Assembly (NCBI GenBank): GCA_023665275.1
Contig: JAMPEF010000001.1
Location: 533,224 to 597,223 of the forward strand
Reading direction: 5' to 3'
DNA length: 64,000 nucleotides
DNA from: Alistipes senegalensis
GTDB lineage: Bacteria > Bacillota > Clostridia > Oscillospirales > Ruminococcaceae
This document shows, piece after piece, positions 8,690 to 17,673 of this stretch. A program made the position numbers and the translations under genes. Each line of letters begins with the position of its first letter. Positions within the stretch are counted from its first letter, which is position 1. Under the pieces are notes generated by a model. It was not told where the DNA came from. It was given only the letters and a program-made list of their open reading frames with translations, and searched no databases.

Positions 8690-8975
8690 TGTTGCTTGAA
8701 AAACTAATAGGTGCGGAAATTACCGGAATAAATCATATATATGATTACTGGCAGATTTTAACCGATAAAGGAACAGTTAATATTTATGGTAATGTCAATT
8801 CAAACATATTTGATTCAATAATAAACTGCACTATTACTGCGTACAATATAATGAAGATTATCTGCATTTTGATTTGAATAATAATCAGTCTGTTATAGTT
8901 TCACTGGACAGTCCGGACAATATACCGGAATATTTTTCAATATACCTTAATACAGATGAAATAATTGCAGAATAA
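8689..8975 (+). pseudogene. Small unknown gene with an apparent frameshift
   Basis: The ATG at 8689 overlaps the aroF stop codon, which suggests translational coupling. The frame reads LLEKLIGAEITGINHIYDYW and stops at 8877 after about 62 residues with an unconvincing tail. A second frame, joined near 8847-8850 by a one-base shift, continues as QYNEDYLHFDLNNNQS, then VIVSLDSPDNIPEYFSIYL, and stops at 8975. Joined, the product would have about 95 residues and even composition, so a one-base indel (mutation or sequencing error) is likely. No family was recognised. Confidence 0.6.
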
Positions 8976-9001
8976 TACGAAAAAAGTAACACACAAAACA
9001 C

Positions 9002-9033
9002 AAAAAAAGCACACCATAACGGTGTGCTTTTTT
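9002..9033. terminator. Bidirectional intrinsic terminator
   Basis: GCACACC (9009-9015) pairs with GGTGTGC (9021-9027) around ATAAC, flanked by seven A and six T. It serves the aroC transcript on the plus strand and the DUF1846 gene on the minus strand. Confidence 0.93.
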
Positions 9034-9036
9034 ATA

Positions 9037-10506
9037 TTACTGATATTTCGGCTCACATGTGAGATTTACGCCTAATCTCTTGAAAATTCTTTCATCAACT
9101 GCCGAAAGAATAACAGTTGAATGTACTTCACAGCCACGGAGTTTTGAAATCTGTTCCATAGCTTTTTTAGCGTTATCGTCGGTATTTGCACATATTGAAA
9201 GTGCTATCAATGTTTCGTCGGTATGTATACGGGGATTGTTATTGCCTAAATGTTTTACTTTCAGATTTTGAATAGGTTCAATGACGTGCGGTGACATCAT
9301 AAGTACATCGTCCGGAATACCTCCTAAATATTTCAGGGCATTCAGGAGCAGGGCAGATGCTGCACCAAGCATATCGGAAGTACGTCCGGTTAATATGGTA
9401 CCGTCCGGAAGTTCCATAGCTGTAGCCGGAGCGCCTGTTTCCTTTTCCCGTGCAAGTGCCACTGATACAACTTTTCTGTCATTTACTGTAACATTAGCCT
9501 GTTTCATAAGAAGTTCAAGCTTGTATACTTCATCTTCGGGAATAAGTCCCTTTCTGTTATCGCACATTGCAGTATAATAACGTCTTATAATCTCGTCTTT
9601 TGATGCCTGACATACAACGTCATTATCAATAATGCAGTTGCCAGCCATATTAACACCCATATCGGTAGGTGACTTATACGGTGACTCGCCTAAAATATTC
9701 TCAAACATTGCATTGAGTACGGGGAAAATTTCAATATCACGGTTATAGTTTACGGTAGTTTTTCCGTAAGCCTCCAGATGAAACGGGTCAATCATGTTCA
9801 CGTCATTTAGGTCAGCGGTTGCCGCCTCGTATGCTATATTGACAGGGTGGCGGAGCGGAATATTCCATATCGGGAAAGTCTCAAACTTTGCATAGCCGGC
9901 GTTTATACCTCTTTTGTGTTCGTGGTAAATCTGTGAGAGACACGTTGCCATTTTGCCACTTCCCGGACCTGGAGCAGTTACAACAACAAGACGGCGTGAC
10001 GTTTCTATATAGTCATTTTTTCCATAACCCTTATCGCTGATAATTCTTTCAAGGTTAGACGGATAGCCCTTTATATGATAGTGATGATATACTTTAACAC
10101 CAAGTGCTTCAAGTCTGTTCTGGAATGCGTCAGCGGTAGGCTGGTTTTCGTACTGTGTAAGAACTACACTACTTACGTAAAGCCCTATTCTTGTGAAAAC
10201 ATTGAAAAGCCTTATAACATCGACATCATAAGTAATGCCTAAGTCTCCACGGACTTTATTTTTTTCAATATCACCGGCATTGATTACAATGACAATTTCT
10301 GCCTCGTCCTTAAGCTGCAAAAGCATCTGTAACTTGCTGTCGGGCTTGAATCCCGGAAGAACTCTTGACGCATGGAAATCATCAAAAAGTTTACCACCGA
10401 ACTCAAGATAGAGTTTATCACCAAAATGTGAAATACGCTCCCTTATGTGTTCAGACTGCATACGCAGATATTTATCATTGTCGAAACCTATTTTATTAAT
10501 AGCCAT
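9037..10506 (-). CDS. DUF1846 family protein
   Basis: A 489-residue soluble protein matching the DUF1846 family of Firmicutes: it begins MAINKIGFDNDKYLRMQSEH and contains LYLEFGGKLFDDFHASRVLPG, VVTAPGPGSGKMATCLSQIY and FHLEAYGKTTVNYNRDIEIF. The GPGSGKMATCLSQ segment looks like a phosphate-binding loop. Members have a known structure but no settled function that I can cite. The length is normal for the family. It lies 19 bases downstream of the VanY-like gene and was probably transcribed with it; AGGAGG precedes the ATG. Confidence 0.88.
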   Translation of the reverse strand: MAINKIGFDNDKYLRMQSEHIRERISHFGDKLYLEFGGKLFDDFHASRVLPGFKPDSKLQMLLQLKDEAEIVIVINAGDIEKNKVRGDLGITYDVDVIRLFNVFTRIGLYVSSVVLTQYENQPTADAFQNRLEALGVKVYHHYHIKGYPSNLERIISDKGYGKNDYIETSRRLVVVTAPGPGSGKMATCLSQIYHEHKRGINAGYAKFETFPIWNIPLRHPVNIAYEAATADLNDVNMIDPFHLEAYGKTTVNYNRDIEIFPVLNAMFENILGESPYKSPTDMGVNMAGNCIIDNDVVCQASKDEIIRRYYTAMCDNRKGLIPEDEVYKLELLMKQANVTVNDRKVVSVALAREKETGAPATAMELPDGTILTGRTSDMLGAASALLLNALKYLGGIPDDVLMMSPHVIEPIQNLKVKHLGNNNPRIHTDETLIALSICANTDDNAKKAMEQISKLRGCEVHSTVILSAVDERIFKRLGVNLTCEPKYQ

Positions 10507-10525
10507 AAAAAAATACCTCCTGAAA

Positions 10526-11542
10526 TTAATGATAATATGAATCTATTCCGAAATACTCTTCAAGAGTAAGATACGGGTCGTTCATTTCAAGTGCCTTGCT
10601 GTGAATCTTATATGACATATCAGTACCGACATAGCGTATATGCCACGATTCATATTTATAGCCGGTTATATCCTGTTTTGCCTGAGGATAACGTAAAATA
10701 AAACCATATTCCCAGCAGTGTGCTTCAAGCCATATAGCCTCCGGTGTACCTATGAAAGTATCATCAATCTGATTTACATCAATGGCAAGTCCCGACTGAT
10801 GTTCCGAATGTCCGGGGCGTGCGGAGTAAGTATCTGCATTTTCCTGACCGTCTTTTGCAACATAGTCATTATATATATAGTCCTGAGTTTCATATGAACG
10901 GAATCCCGATGAAAGATATATATTAAGTCCTTCATATGATGCATCATTCTGTAATTTATAGAACTGGTTAAGACACGTCGGGTCAAGTTCCGGATAGAAA
11001 TCAGCCGGAAGACTATATGATTTATTTGCAATAAGAACATTATCAATATATTTTATTCCCGGAATATCATAAATCATCGGAGCAGCACCATAATTATAGT
11101 CGTCAGGTGTGGGAGCGGTCGCCGGAAGTACAGCGCTTGCGGCTGGTGTACCGGCAGCGGCAGTTGATGGGGTATAATCTATAACTGAGTTATCATATAT
11201 TTCAGAATCTTCAGGAATTATATTTGTATCATCTGATAAAAAATCCGTGGCAGTATCGGACGGTATTTCTTCAACGGGTGTTTCCGGTGCGGGAACTTCA
11301 GGAGTTGCCTCCACTGGTGTTTCCGGAGACGCCGGCACATCAGCCGGTACTTCCGGAGTTCCCATACCACCGGTAGCAATATAACCATTCTGCACGTCTG
11401 TCTGTGTGTTATCTTCTGAGATATTTTCGTTTATGATGCCCTGATTTACGGACATTTCAGCAGAACCGACATCATCTTTTCCGCACGCCGAAAGTGTACA
11501 TACACTTGCAAGCAACAACGCAAGCATAATATTTTTTTTCAT
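10526..11542 (-). CDS. VanY-family D,D-carboxypeptidase lipoprotein
   Basis: A 338-residue lipoprotein. Residues 1-20 form a lipoprotein signal with lipobox LSAC. A Pro/Glu/Thr-rich linker follows (about 50-140, many PETPVE-like repeats) and spaces the enzyme from the membrane. The C-terminal half is a peptidase M15B domain: SARPGHSEHQSGLAIDVN carries the zinc-binding His and Asp, and YESWHIRYVG carries the catalytic Glu and second His. Such enzymes trim the terminal D-Ala from peptidoglycan stem peptides. It is probably a housekeeping wall enzyme, since no van resistance genes are near. Confidence 0.9.
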   Translation of the reverse strand: MKKNIMLALLLASVCTLSACGKDDVGSAEMSVNQGIINENISEDNTQTDVQNGYIATGGMGTPEVPADVPASPETPVEATPEVPAPETPVEEIPSDTATDFLSDDTNIIPEDSEIYDNSVIDYTPSTAAAGTPAASAVLPATAPTPDDYNYGAAPMIYDIPGIKYIDNVLIANKSYSLPADFYPELDPTCLNQFYKLQNDASYEGLNIYLSSGFRSYETQDYIYNDYVAKDGQENADTYSARPGHSEHQSGLAIDVNQIDDTFIGTPEAIWLEAHCWEYGFILRYPQAKQDITGYKYESWHIRYVGTDMSYKIHSKALEMNDPYLTLEEYFGIDSYYH

Positions 11543-11576
11543 ATAAAATCCTTCCTTTTTTCAGCTATAATAAAAT

Positions 11577-11605
11577 ATTATATCACTTATTCGCTTTAAT
11601 TTCAA
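11577..11605 (-). promoter_or_regulatory. Promoter of the VanY-like / DUF1846 operon
   Basis: On the minus strand there is TTGAAA (600-605 of the 11 kb block), a 17-base spacer and TATAAT (11577-11582) preceded by TGA, 35 bases upstream of the start codon. Confidence 0.82.
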
Positions 11606-11623
11606 TAGAAAAAACAAAATATT

Positions 11624-11651
11624 ATAAAAAAGGACAGGTTTTCACCTGTCC
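11624..11651 (-). terminator. Intrinsic terminator of adhE and the kinase-like gene
   Basis: GGACAGGT (11632-11639) pairs with ACCTGTCC (11644-11651) around TTTC. On the minus strand it is followed by a six-T run. It lies 10 bases after the stop of the kinase-like gene. Confidence 0.9.
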
Positions 11652-11661
11652 CTGAAAAAAA

Positions 11662-12411
11662 TCAGCTGTAATCAACGACGTTTACCCACGAAAGTAATAT
11701 ATCCCGTTCCTTTTGGTTTTTCTTCACGGATTGTGACGCCGCTACTATCGGACACCATGACTGAACGTATTTTTTAGCTGTATTGCTTTTTTTACAGAAC
11801 AAATCAAGATATTTTTCTGCACCCTCTACATTGCCTTTTAGACAAAATCTTAAATAAGTCCTTGCGACGTCTGCCGAGGCGTTACCTTGTGTAGCGTGTG
11901 ACCAATCAAGAATATACGGTGTTCCATCGGGTTTTATAATGACGTTTGACGGCGTATAATCACCGTGACAGAGTTTATTGTGATTCGGTGCGCTTGCAAG
12001 TCGTGTATATAGTTCATATTTTGTAGTGTCGTCAAGTTCAGTGAGACTTATTTTTCTGTTCATCTTGTCTTTAAGCTGACTTAAAAGCGGTGAACGCTTT
12101 GAATGTATTTCAAGCTGAATATCGACAAAAAGATTCATATATTCATCGTATTTTGCCGGATTAGACGCTATCAGGTCAGCTATATTGTCACCTTCGATAT
12201 ACTCCATTACAATAGCCCACTTGCCGTCTATTCTGGTGACTTCATAGAGTTCCGGAATATTCAACCCAGTTTCTTCAGCCCGTGCGTGATTGAGTGCTTC
12301 ATTGAGAACGTCCGCCCTTGAGTAATCTTCATTGAAAATCTTTATAACCTTGTCGCCATCACGACAGATTTTCTTGTTTATTCTTTCAGCGATTATATTT
12401 CCTGTATTCAT
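11662..12411 (-). CDS. Aminoglycoside phosphotransferase / choline kinase-fold protein
   Basis: A 249-residue protein with the small-molecule kinase fold. The catalytic loop is LCHGDYTPSNVI with HGD at 149-151 and the metal-binding Asn at 156, and the second metal site is ILDWSHA with Asp 169. IVMEYIEGDNIADLI is the hinge region. The sequence is closest in feel to the broad APH-like group common in anaerobes rather than to a resistance enzyme; the substrate is unknown. Its ATG overlaps the adhE stop by four bases (ATGA), so the two are translationally coupled. It shares the adhE terminator at 11624-11651. Confidence 0.8.
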   Translation of the reverse strand: MNTGNIIAERINKKICRDGDKVIKIFNEDYSRADVLNEALNHARAEETGLNIPELYEVTRIDGKWAIVMEYIEGDNIADLIASNPAKYDEYMNLFVDIQLEIHSKRSPLLSQLKDKMNRKISLTELDDTTKYELYTRLASAPNHNKLCHGDYTPSNVIIKPDGTPYILDWSHATQGNASADVARTYLRFCLKGNVEGAEKYLDLFCKKSNTAKKYVQSWCPIVAASQSVKKNQKERDILLSWVNVVDYS

Positions 12412-15011
12412 TTTTCAGAACCTCCGTAATAGGCGTTAAGATACATTTGTTTTATCTCACTTATAAGCGGATAACGTGGGTTTGCACCGGTGCATTGGTC
12501 ATCAAAAGCCTGCTCCGTCATTTCGTCAAGCGTTTCAAGGAAAGATTTTTCATCAATACCGTAATCTGCTATAGTATCTTTTATTCCGACTTTATGCCTG
12601 AGTTCACGGACGGCATTTATTAGATTATCCAGCTTTTCAGTATCGGTATTTCCGCCGAGTCCGAGATAATCGGCAATTTCTGCATAGCGTGCAAGTGTAT
12701 GCGGATAGCCATATTGTGAGAACGTACCCATTTTTGCAGGAGTTTCTGACGCATTGAAACACATTATTTCTTCAATTAACAGGGCGTTTGCTATACCGTG
12801 CGGTAAATGGTGGAATGCTCCTAATTTATGTGCCATAGAGTGACAAACTCCAAGAAATGCATTCGCAAAAGCCATACCAGCCATAGTAGCGGCATTAGCC
12901 ATTTTTTCACGGGCGACAATATCCGACGGGTTTTCATAGGCTATCGGGAGATATTCAAATATAATTTTTAACGCCCTTAGTGCGAGACCGTCTGTAAAAT
13001 CTGTAGCCATCATTGATGCATAAGCCTCTATGGCATGGGTTACGGCGTCAATGCCGGAAGCCGACGTCAGACCTTTCGGGGCTGACATATGAAAATCAAC
13101 GTCAATAACAGCCATATCCGGTAGTAATTCGTAATCGGCAAGCGGATATTTTATGCCTGTTTTTCCGTCCGTGATTACCGCAAACGGCGTTACTTCCGAA
13201 CCCGTTCCGGCAGACGTCGGAACAGCTACAAAACAAGCCTTTTCACGCATTTTAGGGAATTGATATACTCTTTTTCTTATATCCATGAAACGCATAGCCA
13301 TATCCATGAAATCAGCGTCAGGGTGTTCATAAAGAACCCACATTATTTTTGCGGCGTCCATAGCTGAACCACCACCGATTGCAATAATAACATCAGGATT
13401 AAATGCCGTCATCTGTTTTGCACCGTTTTCAGCACATTCAAGCGTCGGGTCGGGTTCGACATCAAAGAATACCGCATACTGAATACCCATTGATTCAAGT
13501 TTATCAGTGATAGATTTTGTATAACCGTTTTCGTAAAGAAATTTATCAGTAACTATAAATGCACGTTTTTTGTCTGAAATTTCGTCCAGTGCCAGTGGCA
13601 GACAACCACGTTTCATATAAATTCTTTCCGGTACTCTGAACCACAACATATTCTCTCTCCTGTCCGCAACGGTCTTTAAATTCAAAAGATGTTTCACACC
13701 AACGTTTTCGCTTATGGAGTTCCCCCCCCATGAACCACAACCAAGTGTCAGTGACGGTGCAAGGTTGAAATTATATATATCGCCTATTCCGCCCTGTGAC
13801 GATGGTGTATTAACGAGTATACGACAGGTTTTCATACGGCTTTGAAATTCCGCAAGTTTTTCAGACTGATTTTTTACGTCAATATAAATTGAAGACGTAT
13901 GACCATAACCACCATCTGCTATAAGTCTTTCGGCTTTTGAAAAAGCGTCCTGAATATCTGACGCCCTGTACATTGCAAGCACCGGCGATAATTTTTCATG
14001 TGCAAACTCTTCAGAAAGTTCAGTACTTTCAACTTCACCAATAAGAATTTTAGTTACCTCTGGTACGCTTATACCGGCAATTTCAGCGATTTTATACGCA
14101 CTCTGTCCGACTATTTTCGCATTCAGTGAACCATTTATTAAAATTGCCTTGCGGACTTTTTCGGTTTCGTCGGGATTGAGGAAATAACAACCTCTTGCGG
14201 AAAATTCAGCTTTTACTTTATCATAGATACTTTCAAGGACTATAACGGACTGTTCAGAAGCACAAATCATACCATTATCGAAAGTCTTTGAATGAATTAT
14301 GGAATTTACAGCAAGAATAACGTCCGCCGAATCGTCGATAATAGCCGGAGTGTTTCCAGCTCCGACACCCAGTGCTGGCTTACCGCTTGAATAAGCAGCC
14401 TTTACCATTCCAGGACCACCGGTAGCAAGAATAATATCAGCCTCACGCATGACAAGATTAGTCATTTCAAGGCTCGGAACGTCTATCCATGAAATAATAT
14501 CTTCCGGCGCACCTGCTTTTACAGCGGATTCCAATACAGCTTTTGCGGCGGCTATAGTGGATTTTTTAGCCCGTGGATGCGGACTTATTATAATACCGTT
14601 ACGGGTCTTGAGGGCAAGCAACGTCTTGAAAATAGCTGTAGAAGTAGGGTTTGTTGTCGGGATGACAGCGGCAATGACTCCTATCGGTTCGGCGATTGTC
14701 TTAGTGCCGTAAGCTGTGTTTTCCTCGATAACATCACAAGTTTTAGCGTTTCTGTATTTATTGTAAATGTACTCGGAAGCATAGTGATTTTTAATCACTT
14801 TATCTTCAACAATGCCCATGCCGGTTTCCTCAACGGCAAGTTTTGCAAGGGGTATGCGTTCTTTGTTGACAGCCGTTGCCGCCGCAAGAAAAATCCTGTC
14901 AACCTGCTCTTGTGTGTACGTTGAAAAGACTTTCTGTGCCTTGCGGACACGTTTAATGGCACTTTCCAGCTTTTCGACGCTGTCAACAATTTCATAGTTT
15001 CTGTTATCCAT
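12408..15011 (-). CDS. adhE: Bifunctional acetaldehyde-CoA / alcohol dehydrogenase
   Basis: An 867-residue fusion that reduces acetyl-CoA to acetaldehyde and then ethanol, regenerating NAD+ in fermentation. Residues 1 to about 440 are the CoA-acylating aldehyde dehydrogenase, with the catalytic Cys in NGMICASEQSVIV. The C-terminal half is the iron-dependent alcohol dehydrogenase, with GGGSAMDAAKIMWVLYEHP and metal-binding His residues in HSMAHKLGAFHHLPHG. An upstream in-frame start would add 24 residues, but the ATG at 15011 has GGAGG seven bases before it and gives the family start (MDNRNYEIVDSVEKL). AdhE usually forms long spirosome filaments. Confidence 0.95.
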   Translation of the reverse strand: MDNRNYEIVDSVEKLESAIKRVRKAQKVFSTYTQEQVDRIFLAAATAVNKERIPLAKLAVEETGMGIVEDKVIKNHYASEYIYNKYRNAKTCDVIEENTAYGTKTIAEPIGVIAAVIPTTNPTSTAIFKTLLALKTRNGIIISPHPRAKKSTIAAAKAVLESAVKAGAPEDIISWIDVPSLEMTNLVMREADIILATGGPGMVKAAYSSGKPALGVGAGNTPAIIDDSADVILAVNSIIHSKTFDNGMICASEQSVIVLESIYDKVKAEFSARGCYFLNPDETEKVRKAILINGSLNAKIVGQSAYKIAEIAGISVPEVTKILIGEVESTELSEEFAHEKLSPVLAMYRASDIQDAFSKAERLIADGGYGHTSSIYIDVKNQSEKLAEFQSRMKTCRILVNTPSSQGGIGDIYNFNLAPSLTLGCGSWGGNSISENVGVKHLLNLKTVADRRENMLWFRVPERIYMKRGCLPLALDEISDKKRAFIVTDKFLYENGYTKSITDKLESMGIQYAVFFDVEPDPTLECAENGAKQMTAFNPDVIIAIGGGSAMDAAKIMWVLYEHPDADFMDMAMRFMDIRKRVYQFPKMREKACFVAVPTSAGTGSEVTPFAVITDGKTGIKYPLADYELLPDMAVIDVDFHMSAPKGLTSASGIDAVTHAIEAYASMMATDFTDGLALRALKIIFEYLPIAYENPSDIVAREKMANAATMAGMAFANAFLGVCHSMAHKLGAFHHLPHGIANALLIEEIMCFNASETPAKMGTFSQYGYPHTLARYAEIADYLGLGGNTDTEKLDNLINAVRELRHKVGIKDTIADYGIDEKSFLETLDEMTEQAFDDQCTGANPRYPLISEIKQMYLNAYYGGSEK

Positions 15012-15090
15012 ACTATTCCTCCAGTACATTTTATTTGTGAAGATGCACAGAAATTTTATACTTCCGGCATTTTTTATCTGCACTATGTAT

Positions 15091-15120
15091 ATTATAACAT
15101 ATTTTTCCGGTAAAATACAA
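15091..15120 (-). promoter_or_regulatory. Probable promoter of adhE
   Basis: On the minus strand there is TTGTAT (15115-15120), an 18-base spacer and TATAAT (15091-15096) preceded by TGT. The leader is about 75 bases. No clear Rex operator was found near it. Confidence 0.65.
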
Positions 15121-15152
15121 GTTGTTTACTGTGGTTATCAGAAATTTTTTTA

Positions 15153-15181
15153 TTGACAGAATATTAAAAAAATGTTAAAAT
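15153..15181 (+). promoter_or_regulatory. Promoter of the second half HsdS gene
   Basis: TTGACA (15153-15158), a 17-base spacer and TAAAAT (15176-15181) preceded by TGT. The 19 bases 15172-15190 recur exactly at 15836-15854 in the next promoter. Confidence 0.78.
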
Positions 15182-15212
15182 AAGTATAACAACATAAAGA
15201 GGGTGGAAATTA

Positions 15213-15818
15213 ATGATAAATAAACTTTGCCCCGACAGCGTGGAGTATATTAGATTAAATACAGTATGTAATATTTATGATGGAACACATCAGACACCAG
15301 ATTATACAAAAAGTGGAGTTAAATTTATAATTGTAGAAAATATAAGTAATATTTATGCGACAGAAAAATATATTTCTGAGAAAGATTATAATAAATATAA
15401 AATAAAACCTCAGATAAATGATGTTTTTATGACAAGAATAGGAAACATTGGTACTTGTGCAGTAGTTGAAAAAAATATTCCTGTCGCCTATTATGTTTCA
15501 CTTGCCTTGTTACGTCCGAATACTGAGGTATTAAATAGCAAGTATTTAAAATATTATATTGAAAGTAAATATGGCGGAAAAGAATTATATAAAAGAACGC
15601 TTGCAAATGCTATACCAATTAAAATTAATACGGGCGATATGGGTAAAATAATGATAAAACTTCCGCCGTTAGAGGTACAACGTGAAATTGTCAGAATACT
15701 TGATGAATATTCCGAAAAAAACGAACAGCTTATAAAAGAACTTTATGCGGAAATTGATTTAAGAAAAAACAATATGAATACTATCGTGACAAAATTCTCA
15801 CATTTTAAGGAAATCTAA
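15213..15818 (+). CDS. Half-length type I restriction specificity subunit (HsdS-like)
   Basis: A 201-residue product starting INKLCPDSVEYIRLNTVC, a common opening of an HsdS target-recognition domain. GTHQTPDYTKSGVKFI, GDMGKIMIKLPPLEVQREIV and the coiled coil LDEYSEKNEQLIKELYAEIDLRKN complete one half. As in the gene at 3337-3981, only one of the two usual halves is present and no hsdM or hsdR is nearby. The two half subunits are not close relatives of each other, so they are not a simple duplication. It has its own promoter and AGAGGGTGG ribosome site, so it may be expressed. Confidence 0.8.
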   Translation: MINKLCPDSVEYIRLNTVCNIYDGTHQTPDYTKSGVKFIIVENISNIYATEKYISEKDYNKYKIKPQINDVFMTRIGNIGTCAVVEKNIPVAYYVSLALLRPNTEVLNSKYLKYYIESKYGGKELYKRTLANAIPIKINTGDMGKIMIKLPPLEVQREIVRILDEYSEKNEQLIKELYAEIDLRKNNMNTIVTKFSHFKEI

Positions 15819-15845
15819 TGACACAATATTTTTTTATGTTAAAAT
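15818..15845 (+). promoter_or_regulatory. Probable promoter of the 15881 gene, copied from the preceding one
   Basis: ATGACA (15818-15823), a 16-base spacer and TAAAAT (15840-15845). Bases 15836-15854 repeat 15172-15190 exactly, and the -35 region is also similar. The -35 box overlaps the stop codon of the half HsdS gene. Confidence 0.6.
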
Positions 15846-15880
15846 AAGTATAACCAATTACAGAAAGGAAAGCCATATAA

Positions 15881-16483
15881 TTGAGTACGTGTTTTGAAGT
15901 TTACCCGACAAATGACAATATACCAGAATTTAGCAAAATAATATTAAAAGCTGTAAGGATGTTTGAAGATTTTCTGAAATTCCATAAAATTGAAACATAT
16001 ATAAACACAGAAATCTATGCGGTACATGAAGATAACATTATATCTGAACCGCAATTTATTACTTTTCAGGAAAATATTTACAATACTATAGAAATAAATC
16101 AAACCGGCAATATATACTTATTTTACATAAAACATGACGATTTTTACAATGGAATGTGGAACGACGAAATTAAAAACAATTCCCGTGCAAAAATACTTGA
16201 AAATTCCATACTTAAAAACCGTCGGATTGGCTATTCATGGGATATTAAACGCACTGTCGGACAACCTGCTATTGTAAGTCTGTTTTATGGATTTATTGCA
16301 ATGGCACTTGCACGAGAAACAGATGGCTTTATATACTCCGACGACGGTGCATGGAGTTACGAATTATTCCCGACAGAATGGCAAAACCTCTATTCAGAGT
16401 ATTTTAACATTGACAGCATAAAAAATCCCGATTCAAAATCAACCGTTAAAAACTGGATAAATCTATTAAAAAAGGAGCATTAA
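15881..16483 (+). CDS. Protein of unknown function
   Basis: A 200-residue soluble product. It starts at a TTG codon (15881) with AGAAAGGAAA upstream. No signal peptide or membrane segment is seen. The best-defined part is the C-terminal third, GQPAIVSLFYGFIAMALARE, then TDGFIYSDDGAWSYELFPTEW, which resembles the aromatic-rich endings of some immunity-type or SUKH-like proteins, but no family can be named. It ends one base before the SGNH esterase gene, whose AAAGGAG ribosome site lies inside its last codons, so they are cotranscribed. Confidence 0.6.
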   Translation: MSTCFEVYPTNDNIPEFSKIILKAVRMFEDFLKFHKIETYINTEIYAVHEDNIISEPQFITFQENIYNTIEINQTGNIYLFYIKHDDFYNGMWNDEIKNNSRAKILENSILKNRRIGYSWDIKRTVGQPAIVSLFYGFIAMALARETDGFIYSDDGAWSYELFPTEWQNLYSEYFNIDSIKNPDSKSTVKNWINLLKKEH

Positions 16484-16484
16484 C

Positions 16485-17618
16485 ATGAAAAGAAAAATAC
16501 TCTCTCTTATATCAGCGGTAACTATGGCATTTACTCTTATCCCGACAGTTGCCGTTGCAGAGGACGAAAAAATTACCGATGAAACTATTAAAATTATGCC
16601 CATTGGCGACTCAATTACACACGGTTACCAGTCTTCCGGAGGCTACAGAAAATATTTCTATCATTTTCTTTCACAGGATTTCAATATTGATATGGTAGGT
16701 GCTAACTCCGATTATCCGGATACTTTCACATGGCTTAAAGAGGAAGTCCAATATGATACAGAACACTGTGGTTACAGCGGTTATGCCATTCAGTACATGG
16801 ACGGAACGGAAACAAGACAGGGTATTCTTGAAACTCTACAGGACGGTAACTATCTCCAGACATATGACCCCGATATTATCATGTTGCAGATTGGCACAAA
16901 TGACATTCTCAGTGCCTACAACGACGGCATAACAGAACGTCTTGGAAATCTTATAAATTACATATCCGACAACACAAGTGATGATACTGTTATATTTGTA
17001 AGTACAATTCCGCACATTGATGCGGTACAGGTCTTTGATTGGTGCTGGGCTTACGGTGACGAAAAATTCAGCAATACTCCCGAAGACTTCAACGTTATAA
17101 TAAATAACTATGTCGACAAATATAATAATTCGATTCCGTTGCTTGTTGACAAACTTCAGGAAGAGGGAAAAAATGTTGAATTTGCCGATATCTACAGTAC
17201 TTTTGAAGAAAACGGTCTTACCACAGACGATTATTTAGAGGACGGCGTACACCCTAACGAAAAAGGTTACGCAAGAATAGGCATAAACTGGGCAGATAAA
17301 ATTTTCAGGTATCTTTTCTTCAAAACCGTGGATTCTGAACTTGAATGTCCGTACAGAGTGGCGGATTTGGTATCACTTTCAAATTACGTTTTAGGACGTA
17401 CAAACCACCAGATTACTGAAGAAAACTACTCTTTATACGACATAAACGGTGATGGTGTACTTGACAGTTTCGACTTAGGACTTTTAAGACAATTATTCAT
17501 AGAAAAAAATATAAAAGTTGAAAAAGTTCAGTCTGTCAATTTAACAGCTTCTACAAGTTCAGAAGCCTTAAACACTACAATTACCGAAATTGACAAATAT
17601 GACAGTAAACATACATAA
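16485..17618 (+). CDS. Secreted SGNH/GDSL esterase with dockerin-like module
   Basis: A 377-residue exported protein. Residues 1-25 are a signal peptide ending VAVA. The SGNH hydrolase domain follows, with the nucleophile in GDSITHG (41-47), the block III motif QIGTNDIL and the catalytic Asp/His in EDGVHPNEKGYA. Such domains in gut anaerobes often remove acetyl groups from plant polysaccharides. At about residues 290-345 is a dockerin-like module: a degenerate first repeat (VADLVSLSNYVLGR) and a good calcium loop in DINGDGVLDSFDLGLLRQLF. A 30-residue polar tail follows. The dockerin would bind a cohesin on a scaffold or the cell surface. Confidence 0.85.
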   Translation: MKRKILSLISAVTMAFTLIPTVAVAEDEKITDETIKIMPIGDSITHGYQSSGGYRKYFYHFLSQDFNIDMVGANSDYPDTFTWLKEEVQYDTEHCGYSGYAIQYMDGTETRQGILETLQDGNYLQTYDPDIIMLQIGTNDILSAYNDGITERLGNLINYISDNTSDDTVIFVSTIPHIDAVQVFDWCWAYGDEKFSNTPEDFNVIINNYVDKYNNSIPLLVDKLQEEGKNVEFADIYSTFEENGLTTDDYLEDGVHPNEKGYARIGINWADKIFRYLFFKTVDSELECPYRVADLVSLSNYVLGRTNHQITEENYSLYDINGDGVLDSFDLGLLRQLFIEKNIKVEKVQSVNLTASTSSEALNTTITEIDKYDSKHT

Positions 17619-17673
17619 CTAAAAAAATCCATATTTTATAATAAATATAAATCGGATTTTAGGAGTAATAACA

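Noticed and set aside
10526-11542. The VanY-like gene as part of a vancomycin resistance operon
   Set aside because: No vanH, vanA, vanX or sensor-regulator genes are near, and lipoprotein M15B enzymes are common housekeeping enzymes.
11662-12411. The APH-fold gene as an aminoglycoside resistance gene
   Set aside because: Only the shared kinase motifs are present, and it is coupled to adhE; nothing points to a drug substrate.
15121-15150. A Rex operator upstream of adhE
   Set aside because: The TTGTTTACTGTGGTTATCAG stretch has only partial similarity to the Rex dyad and the wrong central spacing.
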